From NCBI RefSeq assembly GCF_020387415.1, contig NZ_JAGWCB010000018.1, forward strand, positions 62,001 through 126,000: a DNA stretch of 64,000 bases, in the 5' to 3' direction. Under the pieces are notes generated by a model, which was not told where the DNA came from, ran no database searches, and saw only the letters and a program-made list of their open reading frames with translations. Origin of the DNA: Ideonella benzenivorans. Lineage in GTDB: Bacteria > Pseudomonadota > Gammaproteobacteria > Burkholderiales > Burkholderiaceae_C. Shown here piece after piece: positions 46,556 to 56,029 of this stretch; the first letter of the stretch is position 1; each line of letters opens with the position of its first letter. Position numbers and translations under genes: made by a program.

Positions 46556-48877
46556 ATGGGTTTGAAGGGCACGACGCCTGCCGCGGCCACGCCGCGGGGC
46601 TGGCAGATGGCCTTGTCGCCGCTGCTGCTCAGCCACGCACTGGCGGCCCTGCTGGTGCTGGGCATTGCCGCTTACGTGATGCAGGTCAGCCACGACACCT
46701 TCGCCCGCCAGGCCGAGGTCACGGCCCAGACCCGGGCGGCCGATCTGCGCCAGGAAGTGACCGCCGATCTGCAGCGCATTGATTTGGCCATGCGGCATGT
46801 GGCGCTGGCCAATCTGCGCGAGACCAGCAACCCGGAGGCCAAGCGCCGGCTGATCGACGAATCGCTGGCGGAACACATGGTGCTGGTGCCTGAGGTCTAC
46901 CACCTGCGCCAGACCGATGCCGAGGGCATCGTGCGTTTTCACGGTGCCGTGTGGCAGAAGGATGGCGACAGCCTGGCGCAGGATCCGGTGTTCCTGCAGG
47001 CCCGCCAGCAGCGCAGCGCCGCGCTCTTGCTGGGCGAACCGCGGTTCGACGAGACCAGCGGGCAGTGGACCCTGGCGGTGGCCCGGCGGGTGGAAGACCG
47101 CAAGGGCAACTTCCAGGGCATCGTCATCGGCGATCTGGGTCTGACGCATTTCGACCAGTTGATCGACCGCCACCCGCTCAGCCCCACCGACTCGCTGAGC
47201 CTGCGCAACCACCACCTGGCCCTGCTGAGCCGGCAGACCGGGCGTGACGGCGAGGCCCAGCCCCTGGGCACCACCCGCATCGTGCCCGCGTTTGCCACGG
47301 CCCTGAAAACCCACCCGGAGGCCGGCGTCTTCACCGGCCGCAACGTGATCGACGGTGTGGAGCGCATCAACGCCTATGCCATGGCCACGCCGTACCCATT
47401 GATGGCCATCGCCGGCCTGAGCCGCGACGAGGTGATGGCGCCCTGGCGGGCCCAGGCCTGGCGCATTGGCGGCGTGGCGCTGCTGGCAGCGCTGGGGGTG
47501 CTGGGCAGCGCCACGCTGACCTGGCGCGCCCACCGGCTGCAGCGCGACAGCCTGCGCCGCATGGACGAGGCCAGTCGGCTCACCCGCGTGCTGCTGGCCG
47601 CGGCCGCCGACGGCGTGCACGTGCTGGACCGCGAGGGCCGGGTCGTCGAGATGAGCGACTCCTTTGCGCAGATGCTGGGCTGGCGGCGCGAGGAACTGCT
47701 GGGGCGCCATGTCAGCACCTGGGACCGGGGCGACACGCCCGAGGCGCTGACCGCCCGGATCCGCGGCTACCGGATCGGTGAACGCCAGTCCTTCGAAACC
47801 GAGCACCTGCGCGCCGACGGCCAGACGATCCACGTCGAGATCTCCTGCGTGGCCTTGACGCTGGACGGCCGTGAACTGCTGTACTGCGCCTCGCGCGACA
47901 TGACCCGGCGCCAGCAGCTGGAGGCCGAACAGACGGCCATGCTGGACAACGAGGTCGTGGGCATCGTGAAGATGCAGGGGCGCCGGCTGGTCTGGGCCAA
48001 CCGGGCCGTCTACCGCATGTTCGGCCTGCCCGACGATGCCGACCTGACCCTGCTGGCCCCGCAGCTGGCCCCCGCCGACCTGGACCTGCCCGGCCGGCTG
48101 GCCGCGCGCCACGACGACCTGGTGGCCGGCCGCCCGGTGCGTGTGCAGCTGTGCATGCGGCGCCTGGACCACAGCACCATCTGGGTCGATGTCAACGGCG
48201 CCCTGCTCTCGGAGGACCGGCAGGAGACCTTGTGGGTGCTGGCCGACATCACCGCCCTCAAGCGCTACCAGGAGGAGATCGAGCACCTGGCGATGCACGA
48301 CGCGCTGACCGGCCTGCCCAACCGCCGCCTGCTGGAAGACCGCCTGGTCCAGGGCATGGCGATCAGCCGGCGCGATGGCCTGCTGCTGGCGGTCTGCTAC
48401 ATCGACCTGGACGGCTTCAAGGGCGTGAACGACCGGCTGGGCCATGCCGCGGGCGACCTGCTGCTGCAGGATGCGGCCCAGCGCATCTCCGAATGCGTGC
48501 GCGAGCACGACACCGTCTGCCGCATCGGCGGTGACGAATTCGTCGTGCTGCTGCCGCTGCTGACCCAGGACAGCGAGGCCGAGCACGTGGTGCAGCGGGT
48601 GCTGCAGTCGCTGCGCCGCCCCTACAGCCTGGGCAAGAGCCCGGCAGAGCACATCTCGGCCAGCGCCGGCCTGGCGCTCTACCCGGCCGATGCGCGCGAT
48701 GGCGACTCGCTGCTGCGCCTGGCCGACGTGGCGCTCTACCAAGCCAAGGCCGCCGGCCGCGACCAGATGGTGCGCTGGGGCCAGCCCGAGGCACGGCTGG
48801 ACCAACCCGCTCCGGCCCCGGCCCCAGCCCCGGTACACCACACGCGCGGCGGCCCGGAACAGCCTGCCCTCACCTGA
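46556..48877 (+). CDS. membrane-bound PAS-GGDEF diguanylate cyclase
   Basis: A 773-residue c-di-GMP synthase. TM1 (about 22-42) and TM2 (about 300-320) bracket a periplasmic Cache-like sensor of about 255 residues. Two PAS domains follow (about 350-460 and 465-580) and then a GGDEF domain (about 590-750) with intact active site RIGGDEFVVL and an RxxD inhibitory I-site (REHD) five residues before it. No EAL domain. The ATG at 46556 has GGAAG 6 bp upstream; an ATG at 46514 is possible but has a poor ribosome-binding site. The C-terminus is Ala-Pro rich. Confidence 0.9.
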   Translation: MGLKGTTPAAATPRGWQMALSPLLLSHALAALLVLGIAAYVMQVSHDTFARQAEVTAQTRAADLRQEVTADLQRIDLAMRHVALANLRETSNPEAKRRLIDESLAEHMVLVPEVYHLRQTDAEGIVRFHGAVWQKDGDSLAQDPVFLQARQQRSAALLLGEPRFDETSGQWTLAVARRVEDRKGNFQGIVIGDLGLTHFDQLIDRHPLSPTDSLSLRNHHLALLSRQTGRDGEAQPLGTTRIVPAFATALKTHPEAGVFTGRNVIDGVERINAYAMATPYPLMAIAGLSRDEVMAPWRAQAWRIGGVALLAALGVLGSATLTWRAHRLQRDSLRRMDEASRLTRVLLAAAADGVHVLDREGRVVEMSDSFAQMLGWRREELLGRHVSTWDRGDTPEALTARIRGYRIGERQSFETEHLRADGQTIHVEISCVALTLDGRELLYCASRDMTRRQQLEAEQTAMLDNEVVGIVKMQGRRLVWANRAVYRMFGLPDDADLTLLAPQLAPADLDLPGRLAARHDDLVAGRPVRVQLCMRRLDHSTIWVDVNGALLSEDRQETLWVLADITALKRYQEEIEHLAMHDALTGLPNRRLLEDRLVQGMAISRRDGLLLAVCYIDLDGFKGVNDRLGHAAGDLLLQDAAQRISECVREHDTVCRIGGDEFVVLLPLLTQDSEAEHVVQRVLQSLRRPYSLGKSPAEHISASAGLALYPADARDGDSLLRLADVALYQAKAAGRDQMVRWGQPEARLDQPAPAPAPAPVHHTRGGPEQPALT

Positions 48878-48946
48878 GCCCGGGACAAGGCCGCGGGCCT
48901 ACACTGTCGGCCCCTGCCCGATGGGCCCGCAGAACCGACCCGCACC

Positions 48947-49585
48947 ATGGACTTCTCGACCTGGCTCCCCTTCTTCCTGGCCACCGTGGCCATCAGCCTG
49001 TCGCCCGGCCCGGGCGCCATCGCCGCCATGGGCTCGGGCCTGAACCATGGCTTCCGCCAGGGTCAGCGCATCGCCTTCGGCCTGGCGCTGGGCGTCATCA
49101 CCCAGCTGCTGGTGGTGGGCGTGGGCCTGGGCGCCCTGCTGGCCACCTCCGAGCGCGCCTTCGCGCTGGTCAAATGGGCCGGCGCGGCCTACCTGGTGTG
49201 GCTGGGCATCCAGGCCTGGCGCTCGCCGGCCAAGCCCATCGCCTCGGCCGACGCCGAAGCGGCCGAGGCTGGCGCGGGTCACACCCGCTCGCTGCTGCTG
49301 CGCGGCTGGACGGTCAACGCGCTCAACCCCAAGGGCACGGTCTTCCTGCTGGCGGTGATGCCGCAGTTCCTGGACACCAGCCGCCCGCTGGCCCTGCAGT
49401 ACCTGGCCATCGGCGCCACCTTCGCGGTGGTGGAGTTCTGCGTGATGACCGGCTATGTGGGCCTGGCCAGCAAGGTGCTGGGCCTGCTGCGCAGCCCGCG
49501 CCAGATCCGCTGGATGAACCGCAGCTTCGGCAGCCTGTTCATCACCGCCGGCGTGGTGCTGGCCACCTTCAAACGCGCGGCCTGA
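48947..49585 (+). CDS. LysE/RhtB-family amino-acid exporter
   Basis: A 212-residue inner-membrane exporter with about six membrane segments. The family hallmark SPGPGAIAAMGSGLNHGFRQG is at residues 19-39, and KWAGAAYLVWLGIQAWR and NPKGTVFLLAVMPQF are well conserved. It resembles RhtB-type homoserine/threonine exporters, but substrate cannot be fixed from sequence. The ATG at 48947 is the natural family start; the next gene begins 13 bp after its stop. Confidence 0.92.
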   Translation: MDFSTWLPFFLATVAISLSPGPGAIAAMGSGLNHGFRQGQRIAFGLALGVITQLLVVGVGLGALLATSERAFALVKWAGAAYLVWLGIQAWRSPAKPIASADAEAAEAGAGHTRSLLLRGWTVNALNPKGTVFLLAVMPQFLDTSRPLALQYLAIGATFAVVEFCVMTGYVGLASKVLGLLRSPRQIRWMNRSFGSLFITAGVVLATFKRAA

Positions 49586-49598
49586 GGCCGCGGCCGTC

Positions 49599-49868
49599 AT
49601 GCTGTTCCGCCGCCAGGCCGCCAACCCCTACCGGCCCACCAGCCGCCGCCAGCGGCTGGTGATCATCGCCATCACCGCGGCCGTGGTGGTGACGCTGTGG
49701 ATGCTGCTGATCGAGCGGCCGGGCTGGAAGGTCCAGCCCATCCCGGGCAGCCCGCTGGCCCCCTGCCGCACCGGCCAGACCACCGACTGCGTGGGCGGCC
49801 AGGCCAATGTGCTGCTGATCCCGGCCGGCACGGCACCGGGCGCCAGCGGGGCCTCCGCCGCCCGCTGA
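49599..49868 (+). CDS. small single-span membrane protein, hypothetical
   Basis: An 89-residue protein: a basic N-terminus (FRRQAANPYRPTSRRQR), one membrane segment (LVIIAITAAVVVTLWMLLI, about 20-38) and an outside tail with two cysteines (CRTGQTTDC) that could form a disulfide. The N-in topology fits the positive-inside rule. No family recognised. It lies 13 bp after the exporter gene and ends 12 bp from the convergent efflux operon. Confidence 0.65.
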   Translation: MLFRRQAANPYRPTSRRQRLVIIAITAAVVVTLWMLLIERPGWKVQPIPGSPLAPCRTGQTTDCVGGQANVLLIPAGTAPGASGASAAR

Positions 49869-49880
49869 CGCCAGGGTGGC

Positions 49881-51356
49881 TCAGGGCGCGGCGCTGGCCA
49901 GCGCGGTCGACACGGCCGGCGCCTCCCAGCCGCCGCCCAGCGCGCGGATCAGCGCCACCGTGGACTGGAACTGCGCGCCCTGCACCTGCACCGCCTGGCG
50001 CAGGCTGCGCAGCTCGCTGCGGCGGGCGTCCAGCAGGTCCAGCTGGCTGATCTGGCCGTTGCGGTAGCGGATGTCCGACAGCGCCGTGGCCCGCCGGGCC
50101 GAGGCCACGGCCTGGCCCAGCGCGTCGGCCTGGGCCTGCAGCAGCCCCAGGCCGCTGAGCTGGTCTTCCACCTCGCGCAGCGCGGTCAGCACCTGCTGGC
50201 GGTAGCCGGCCAGGGCGATCTGGGCCTCGCCCCCGGCGCGCTCTTCCTGGGCCTGGCGCTGGCCGCCGTCGAAGATCGGCATGGACAGCAGCGCACCAAG
50301 GGACCAGGCCCGGGCCGACCAGCGGAACACGTCGCCCAGGTCGGTGGAGGCATAGCCGCCGCTGGCGGTCAGGCTCAGGTCCGGCAGCCAGGCCGACTGC
50401 GCCACGCCCAGCCGGGCCTGGGCGGCCATCAGGCTGCGCTGGGCCGCGGCCACGTCGGGCCGGCGGGCCAGCATGGCGCTGGGCAGGCCGGCCGGCACCG
50501 CGGGCGGGCGGGCGCTGCCGTCCTGCGCGACGGCCGGCAGCGTGAAGCCGCTGGCCGATTCGCCCAGCAGCACGGCCAGAGCGTTCTCCTGCGCGGCGCG
50601 CTGGCGGTCCAGCGCCAGGGCGTCGGCCTCGGTGCTGGCCACCTCGGTGCGCAGGCGCTGCACGTCCAGCTCGCCCAGGTCGCCCGCGGCCAGCCGGCGC
50701 TCGGACAGGCGCAGGGTGTCGCGGTAGGCGTCCAGGGTCTCGCGCACCAGGCGGCGCTCGGCATCGCTCTCGCGCAGCGCGAAGTAGGCCTGCGCCACCT
50801 GGGCCTGCACCATCAGCCGGGTGCTCTGCAGCAGGGCCTCGCTGGCCTGGGCGTCCAGCGTCGCGGCCTGGCTGCCCAGGCCCAGGCGGCCGAACAGGTC
50901 GGTCTCCCAGGCCAGGTTGAGGCTGGGAGTGGCCAGATTGGTGACAGGCGCCGGGGTCACACCGGCGTTCTGGTTGGTGCCGCGGGCCACGCCCAGGCTG
51001 GCGCCCAGCTGCGGCAGGCGCCGGGCATCGGCCTCGCGCAGGCCGGCGCGGGCCTGCTGCAGCCGGGCCGCGGCCACCTGCAGGTCGGTGTTGCGGGCCT
51101 GGGCCCGCTGCATCAGATCGTCCAGCGCCGGGTCCTGGAAGACCGCCCACCAGGCGCCGCGCTCGGCACCGTCGGCCGGCGGCACCACCGCCCAGTGGCC
51201 TTCGGGGGCGGCGGCCGGTGTGCTCTTGTAGGCGGCCGGTGTGGCCGGCAGGGCGGACAGGTCCGGCGCCGGGGCGCTGGCGCAACCGGCCAGCACCAGG
51301 GCGGCCAGCAAGGGCGCCCACGCGAGGCGCACGGTGGGGGCAGAAGAAGACGTCAT
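49881..51356 (-). CDS. RND efflux outer-membrane factor lipoprotein (NodT/OprM family)
   Basis: A 491-residue outer-membrane channel. A lipobox (LVLAGC) ends the signal peptide, so the protein is lipid-anchored. Two OEP repeats of helical and barrel segments follow (WWAVFQDPALDDLMQRAQARNTDL and the second half LARRPDVAAAQRSLMAAQARLGVA, the RRPDV landmark of OprM-type proteins). I chose the ATG at 51356 for its GGAG box and for starting the signal peptide; an ATG at 51383 overlapping the RND stop is possible. Last gene of the efflux operon. Confidence 0.92.
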   Translation of the reverse strand: MTSSSAPTVRLAWAPLLAALVLAGCASAPAPDLSALPATPAAYKSTPAAAPEGHWAVVPPADGAERGAWWAVFQDPALDDLMQRAQARNTDLQVAAARLQQARAGLREADARRLPQLGASLGVARGTNQNAGVTPAPVTNLATPSLNLAWETDLFGRLGLGSQAATLDAQASEALLQSTRLMVQAQVAQAYFALRESDAERRLVRETLDAYRDTLRLSERRLAAGDLGELDVQRLRTEVASTEADALALDRQRAAQENALAVLLGESASGFTLPAVAQDGSARPPAVPAGLPSAMLARRPDVAAAQRSLMAAQARLGVAQSAWLPDLSLTASGGYASTDLGDVFRWSARAWSLGALLSMPIFDGGQRQAQEERAGGEAQIALAGYRQQVLTALREVEDQLSGLGLLQAQADALGQAVASARRATALSDIRYRNGQISQLDLLDARRSELRSLRQAVQVQGAQFQSTVALIRALGGGWEAPAVSTALASAAP

Positions 51357-51375
51357 CGCGTGCTCCAGTTCAGGT

Positions 51376-54300
51376 TCAGTCATGCAGACCCCGCGGGGCG
51401 GCCGGGTGCGGCGGCAGGACCGCACCACCGGCAGGCATGTCGGGCTCCAGCAGGGGTTCCACGTCGTGCGGCACCACGCCGTGCTGCTTGAGCGGGCGGT
51501 TGCCCGCCAGGCGACGCAGCAGCACGTAGAACACCGGGGTCAGGAAGATGCCGAAGGCGGTCACGCCGATCATCCCGGCGAACACGGCCACCCCCATGGC
51601 GTGGCGCATCTCGGCACCGGCGCCGGTGGCCAGCACCAGGGGCAGCACGCCCATGATGAAGGCCATGGAGGTCATCAGGATGGGGCGCAGCCGCAGGCGG
51701 CTGGCCTCGATGGCGGCCTGCACGGGCGTGCGGCCAGCGAACTCCAGCTCGCGGGCGAACTCGACGATCAGGATCGCGTTCTTGGCGCTCAGCCCCACCA
51801 GCACCATCAGGCCGATCTGGGTGAAGACGTTGTTGTCACCCTGGGTGATCCACACGCCAGTCATCGCCGCCAGCAGGCTCATCGGCACGATCAGCAGGAT
51901 GGCCAGCGGCAGGGTCAGGCTCTCGTACTGGGCGGCCAGCACCAGGAAGACCAGCAGGATGGCCAGCGGGAAGATCAGCGAGGCGGAGTTGCCAGCCAGG
52001 ATCTCCTGGTAGGTCAGGTCGGTCCACTCGTAGGCGATGCCCGGGGGCAGCGTCTGGGCGGCGATGCGCTTGATGGCGTCCTGCGCCTGGCCGGACGAGT
52101 AGCCCGGGGCCGGGCCACCGTTGATGTCGGCGGTCAGGAAGCCGTTGTAGCGCATGGCCCGCTCCGGCCCGAAGGTGGGTTGCACCTTCAGCAGGGCCGA
52201 CAGCGGCACCATCTCGCCGGTGCTGGCGCGCACCTTCAACGCACCCACGTCCTCCGGCCGGGCACGGTAGGCCGCGTCCGCCTGCACCCGCACCGAGTAG
52301 GTCCGGCCAAAGCGATTGAAGTCGTTGGCGTACAGGCTGCCCAGGTAGATCTGCAGGGTGTCGAAGATGTCGGTCACCGACACACCCAGCTGGCGCGCCT
52401 TGGTGCGGTCGATGTCGGCGTAGAGCTGCGGCACGTTGACCTGCCAGCTCGAGAACAGGCCAGCCAGTTCGGGCGTCTGGTAGGCCTTGGCCATGAAGGC
52501 CTTCTGCGCGGCGTCCAGCGCGTCATAGCCCAGCGAGGCGCGGTCTTCCAGCTGCAGCTTGAAGCCGCCGGTGGTGCCCAGGCCCTGCACCGGCGGGGGC
52601 GGGAACATGGCGATGAAGGCGTCCTGGATGCCGCCGAACTTCTGGTTGAGCGACTGCGCGATGGCACCGGCCGACAGCGACGGGTCCTTGCGCTGGTCGA
52701 AGTCCTTCAGTGCCACGAAGACGATGCCGGAGTTGGCGCTGTTGGTGAAGCCGTTGATCGACAGGCCGGGGAAGGTGATGGCGTGCTCCACGCCGGGCTG
52801 CTGCATCACGATCTGGTCCATGCGCCGGGTCACCGCCTCCGTGCGGTCCAGCGTGGCGCCGTCGGGCAGTTGGGCGAAGCCGATCAGGTACTGCTTGTCC
52901 TGCGCTGGCACGAAGCCCTTGGGCACGACCTGGAACAGGCCCACGGTCAGCAGCGCCAGCACGGCGTAGATGGTCAGCATCACCGCCTTGCGCGAGATGG
53001 CGCCGCGCACGCCGCCGCTGTAGCGCTCGGCGCCGCGGTGGAACAGGCGGTTGAAGCCGCGGAAGAAGCCACCCAGCACGCGGTCCATGCCGCGGGTGAG
53101 CCAGTCCTGCGGCTCGCCATGGCCCTTGAGCAGCAGCGCGGCCAGGGCGGGCGACAGGGTCAGCGAGTTGATGGCCGAGATCACCGTGGAGATGGCGATG
53201 GTCAGCGCGAACTGGCGGTAGAACTGCCCCGTCAGGCCGGTGATGAAGGCCAGCGGCACGAACACCGCCACCAGCACCAGGGCGATGGCGATGATGGGGC
53301 CCGAGACCTCGCGCATGGCCCGGTACGAAGCCTGGCGCGGCGTGAGGCCGCCCTCGATGTTGCGCTCCACGTTCTCGACCACCACGATGGCGTCGTCCAC
53401 CACGATGCCGATGGCCAGCACCAGGCCGAACAGCGACAGCGCGTTGATCGAGAAGCCGAACAGCGCCATCACGCCGAAGGTGCCCACCACCGCCACCGGC
53501 ACCGCCAGCAGCGGGATGATGGAGGCGCGCCAGGTCTGCAGGAACAGGATGACCACCAGCACCACCAGGGCGATGGCCTCCAGCAGGGTGTGCACCACCG
53601 ACTCAATGGAGGCGCGCACGAACTGCGTGGGGTCGTAGACGATCTCGTACTTCACGCCGTCGGGCATGCTCTTCTGGATGTCGGCCATGGTGGCGCGCAC
53701 CCCGTCGGAGATGGCGATGGCGTTGGAGCCCGGGGCCGCGAAGATGGGCACGGCCACCGCGTCCTTGCCGTCCAGCATGGAGCGCAGCGCGTAGTCGGCC
53801 GCGCCCAGCTCGATGCGGGCGATGTCGCGCAGGCGGGTCACCGCGCCGTCGCTGCCGGTGCGCACGACGATGTCGCCGAACTCGTCCTCGGTCTGCAGCC
53901 GGCCCTGGGCGTTGAGCGGCAGCTGCACGTCGATGCCCTGCAGGCCCGGCGAGGCGCCGACGATGCCGGCGGCGGCCTGCACGTTCTGCTCGCGGATGGC
54001 GGCCACCACGTCGCTGGCCGACAGGCCGTGGGCGGCCACCTTCTGCGGGTCCAGCCAGATGCGCATGGCGTAGTCGCCCGAGCCGAAGAGCTGCACGTCG
54101 CCCACGCCGGGCACGCGCGCCAGCCGGTCCTTGACATTGAGCACCGCGTAGTTGCGCAGGTAGGTCATGTCGTAGCGGCCGGTGGGCGACAGCAGGTGCA
54201 CCACCATGGTCAGGTCCACCGAGGACTTGACGGTGGTGATGCCCAGGCGGCGCACCTCCTCGGGCAGGCGGGGCTCGGCCCGGGCCACGCGGTTCTGCAC

Positions 54301-54624
54301 CAGCTGCTGGGCCTTGTCGGGGTCGGTGCCGAGCTTGAAGGTGACGGTCAGGGTCATCAGGCCGTCGGTGGTGGCCTGGCTGCTCATGTAGAGCATGCCC
54401 TCGACGCCGTTGATCTGCTCCTCAATGGGCGTGGCCACCGTCTCGGCGATCACCTTGGGGTTGGCGCCGGGGTAGTTGGCCCGCACGACGATGGAGGGCG
54501 GCACCACCTCGGGGTATTCCGAGATGGGCAGCCCGCGCACCGCGATCAGGCCGCCGAGGAAGATCAGCAGCGAGAGCACGCCGGCGAAGATCGGCCGGTC
54601 GATGAAGAACTTGGACAGGTTCAT
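51376..54624 (-). CDS. RND multidrug efflux transporter, inner-membrane pump (AcrB/MexB-like HAE1)
   Basis: A 1082-residue proton-driven pump with the usual 12 membrane segments and two large periplasmic loops. It starts MNLSKFFIDRPIFAGVLSLLI, and has the paired TM4 aspartates in GIVVDDAIVVVENVER required for proton relay and the QxGLM-type TM10 region (FTQIGLMVLVGLSAKNAILIVEFA). It extrudes hydrophobic compounds or drugs with the adaptor and outer-membrane factor of the same operon. Length is at the long end of the family owing to a C-terminal tail. Confidence 0.95.
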   Translation of the reverse strand: MNLSKFFIDRPIFAGVLSLLIFLGGLIAVRGLPISEYPEVVPPSIVVRANYPGANPKVIAETVATPIEEQINGVEGMLYMSSQATTDGLMTLTVTFKLGTDPDKAQQLVQNRVARAEPRLPEEVRRLGITTVKSSVDLTMVVHLLSPTGRYDMTYLRNYAVLNVKDRLARVPGVGDVQLFGSGDYAMRIWLDPQKVAAHGLSASDVVAAIREQNVQAAAGIVGASPGLQGIDVQLPLNAQGRLQTEDEFGDIVVRTGSDGAVTRLRDIARIELGAADYALRSMLDGKDAVAVPIFAAPGSNAIAISDGVRATMADIQKSMPDGVKYEIVYDPTQFVRASIESVVHTLLEAIALVVLVVILFLQTWRASIIPLLAVPVAVVGTFGVMALFGFSINALSLFGLVLAIGIVVDDAIVVVENVERNIEGGLTPRQASYRAMREVSGPIIAIALVLVAVFVPLAFITGLTGQFYRQFALTIAISTVISAINSLTLSPALAALLLKGHGEPQDWLTRGMDRVLGGFFRGFNRLFHRGAERYSGGVRGAISRKAVMLTIYAVLALLTVGLFQVVPKGFVPAQDKQYLIGFAQLPDGATLDRTEAVTRRMDQIVMQQPGVEHAITFPGLSINGFTNSANSGIVFVALKDFDQRKDPSLSAGAIAQSLNQKFGGIQDAFIAMFPPPPVQGLGTTGGFKLQLEDRASLGYDALDAAQKAFMAKAYQTPELAGLFSSWQVNVPQLYADIDRTKARQLGVSVTDIFDTLQIYLGSLYANDFNRFGRTYSVRVQADAAYRARPEDVGALKVRASTGEMVPLSALLKVQPTFGPERAMRYNGFLTADINGGPAPGYSSGQAQDAIKRIAAQTLPPGIAYEWTDLTYQEILAGNSASLIFPLAILLVFLVLAAQYESLTLPLAILLIVPMSLLAAMTGVWITQGDNNVFTQIGLMVLVGLSAKNAILIVEFARELEFAGRTPVQAAIEASRLRLRPILMTSMAFIMGVLPLVLATGAGAEMRHAMGVAVFAGMIGVTAFGIFLTPVFYVLLRRLAGNRPLKQHGVVPHDVEPLLEPDMPAGGAVLPPHPAAPRGLHD

Positions 54625-54677
54625 GGGGTGTCCTGGAAGGGGTTCAGGGGCGGGGTGGCAGCGTGGGAGCCCGGGGC

Positions 54678-55907
54678 TCAGGAGCGCTCACCCGCCTTCT
54701 TCTGGTTCTGGGCCTGCAACTCGCCCTTGGCGTCCATGGGCACCACTTGCGGCGCCACCTCGACACCGGGGCGCACTCGCTGCAGGCCGTTGACGACGAT
54801 CTGCTCGCCGGCCTTCAGGCCCGAGGCCACCACGCGCAGGCCGTTGACCGCCGCCCCCAGCGTGACCTCGCGGTAGACCGTCTTGTGGTCGGCGCCCACC
54901 ACCCAGACGTAGCGCTTGTTCTGGTCGGTGCCCACTGCACGCTCGTTGATCAGCAGCGCCGGCACCTTCTGGGCCTGGCCCAGCTGCAGCTGGGCGAACT
55001 GGCCCGGCATCAGCGCACCGTCGGCGTTGTCGAACACCGCGCGCAGGCGCACCGTGCCGCTCTGGGTGTTGACCTGGTTGTCCACCAGCTGCAGGGCGCC
55101 GGTGCGCTCGACACCGCCGCTGTCGCCGGTGCTCATGCGCACGGGGATCTGGCCGAGGCGCCCGCGCTGCCCGGCCCCGCCCGGCAGGCCGGCCAGGGCC
55201 TTGGCCACGGTGGATTCGTCGGCATCGAAGCTGGCGTAGATGGGGCTGACCGAGACCAGGGTGGTCAGCCCCGGCGCGCCCGGGCCGGCGGCCACCAGGT
55301 TGCCCACGGTGACCTCGCGCCGGCCCACGCGGCCGGACACCGGCGCGCGCACCACGGTGTAGCCGAGGTTCAGCTTGGCGGTCTGCAGCGCGGCCTGGGC
55401 GGCGCTGAGGTTGGCCTCGGCCTCGCGGGCGGCGTTGTCGCGCTCGTCCAGGTCACGCTGGGCGATGGCGTGGTCGTCCCACAGACGCTGGGCGCGCTCG
55501 CGCTCGCCGCGGGTGTAGTTGACCCGCGCCTGGGCGGCCAGCACCTGGGCATGGGCGCGGTCCACCTCGGCCTGGTAGGGCGCGGGGTCGATGGTGAACA
55601 GCGGGTCGCCGGCCTTGACCAGCGCGCCCTCGCGGAAGTGGCTGGCCAGCACGGTGCCGGAGACGCGGGCGCGCAGTTCCACATGGTCGATGGCCTCCAG
55701 CCGGCCGGAGAAGGCCGTCCAGGGCGCGACCGCCTGCTGCACCACGGCGGCCACCGAGACGGGCACCGCCGGCGCAGCAGCGGGCGCGCTCTCGGCGCCG
55801 GCTTTGTGGGTGACCAGCAGCGCGGCCGCCCCCAGCGCCAGCGCGGCGGTGATGGCCGTCAGCACGAACGGATGGGGACGGCGGGAATAGGTGGTGAAAA
55901 AGGACAT
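54678..55907 (-). CDS. RND efflux periplasmic adaptor (membrane fusion protein)
   Basis: A 409-residue adaptor with an N-terminal membrane anchor (FVLTAITAALALGAAALLVTH), biotinyl-lipoyl halves (VSGTVLASHFREGALVKAGDPLF and VRAPVSGRVGRREVTVGNLV) around a coiled-coil hairpin (about 105-180), a beta-barrel and a membrane-proximal domain. It bridges pump and outer-membrane factor. The ATG at 55907 has a GAGGAG box. Genes are spaced 53 bp to the pump and 122 bp from the hydrolase-like gene upstream. Confidence 0.94.
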   Translation of the reverse strand: MSFFTTYSRRPHPFVLTAITAALALGAAALLVTHKAGAESAPAAAPAVPVSVAAVVQQAVAPWTAFSGRLEAIDHVELRARVSGTVLASHFREGALVKAGDPLFTIDPAPYQAEVDRAHAQVLAAQARVNYTRGERERAQRLWDDHAIAQRDLDERDNAAREAEANLSAAQAALQTAKLNLGYTVVRAPVSGRVGRREVTVGNLVAAGPGAPGLTTLVSVSPIYASFDADESTVAKALAGLPGGAGQRGRLGQIPVRMSTGDSGGVERTGALQLVDNQVNTQSGTVRLRAVFDNADGALMPGQFAQLQLGQAQKVPALLINERAVGTDQNKRYVWVVGADHKTVYREVTLGAAVNGLRVVASGLKAGEQIVVNGLQRVRPGVEVAPQVVPMDAKGELQAQNQKKAGERS

Positions 55908-56029
55908 GGTGGGCTCCTCGAAACGACGAACAGATGCGGGATAGGCAGAACGACAGGGCACAGCCAGCCCGGGCCACCCCAGGGGGCGGCCTCGGTCGGG
56001 CCTGGCAGGCCCGTCAAGAAGGGATCACG

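Noticed and set aside
51241-54876. Open frame of over 1200 codons antisense to the RND pump gene
   Set aside because: It has no ribosome-binding site or family match and is rich in His, Gln and Arg, the usual shadow of a high-GC gene on the other strand.
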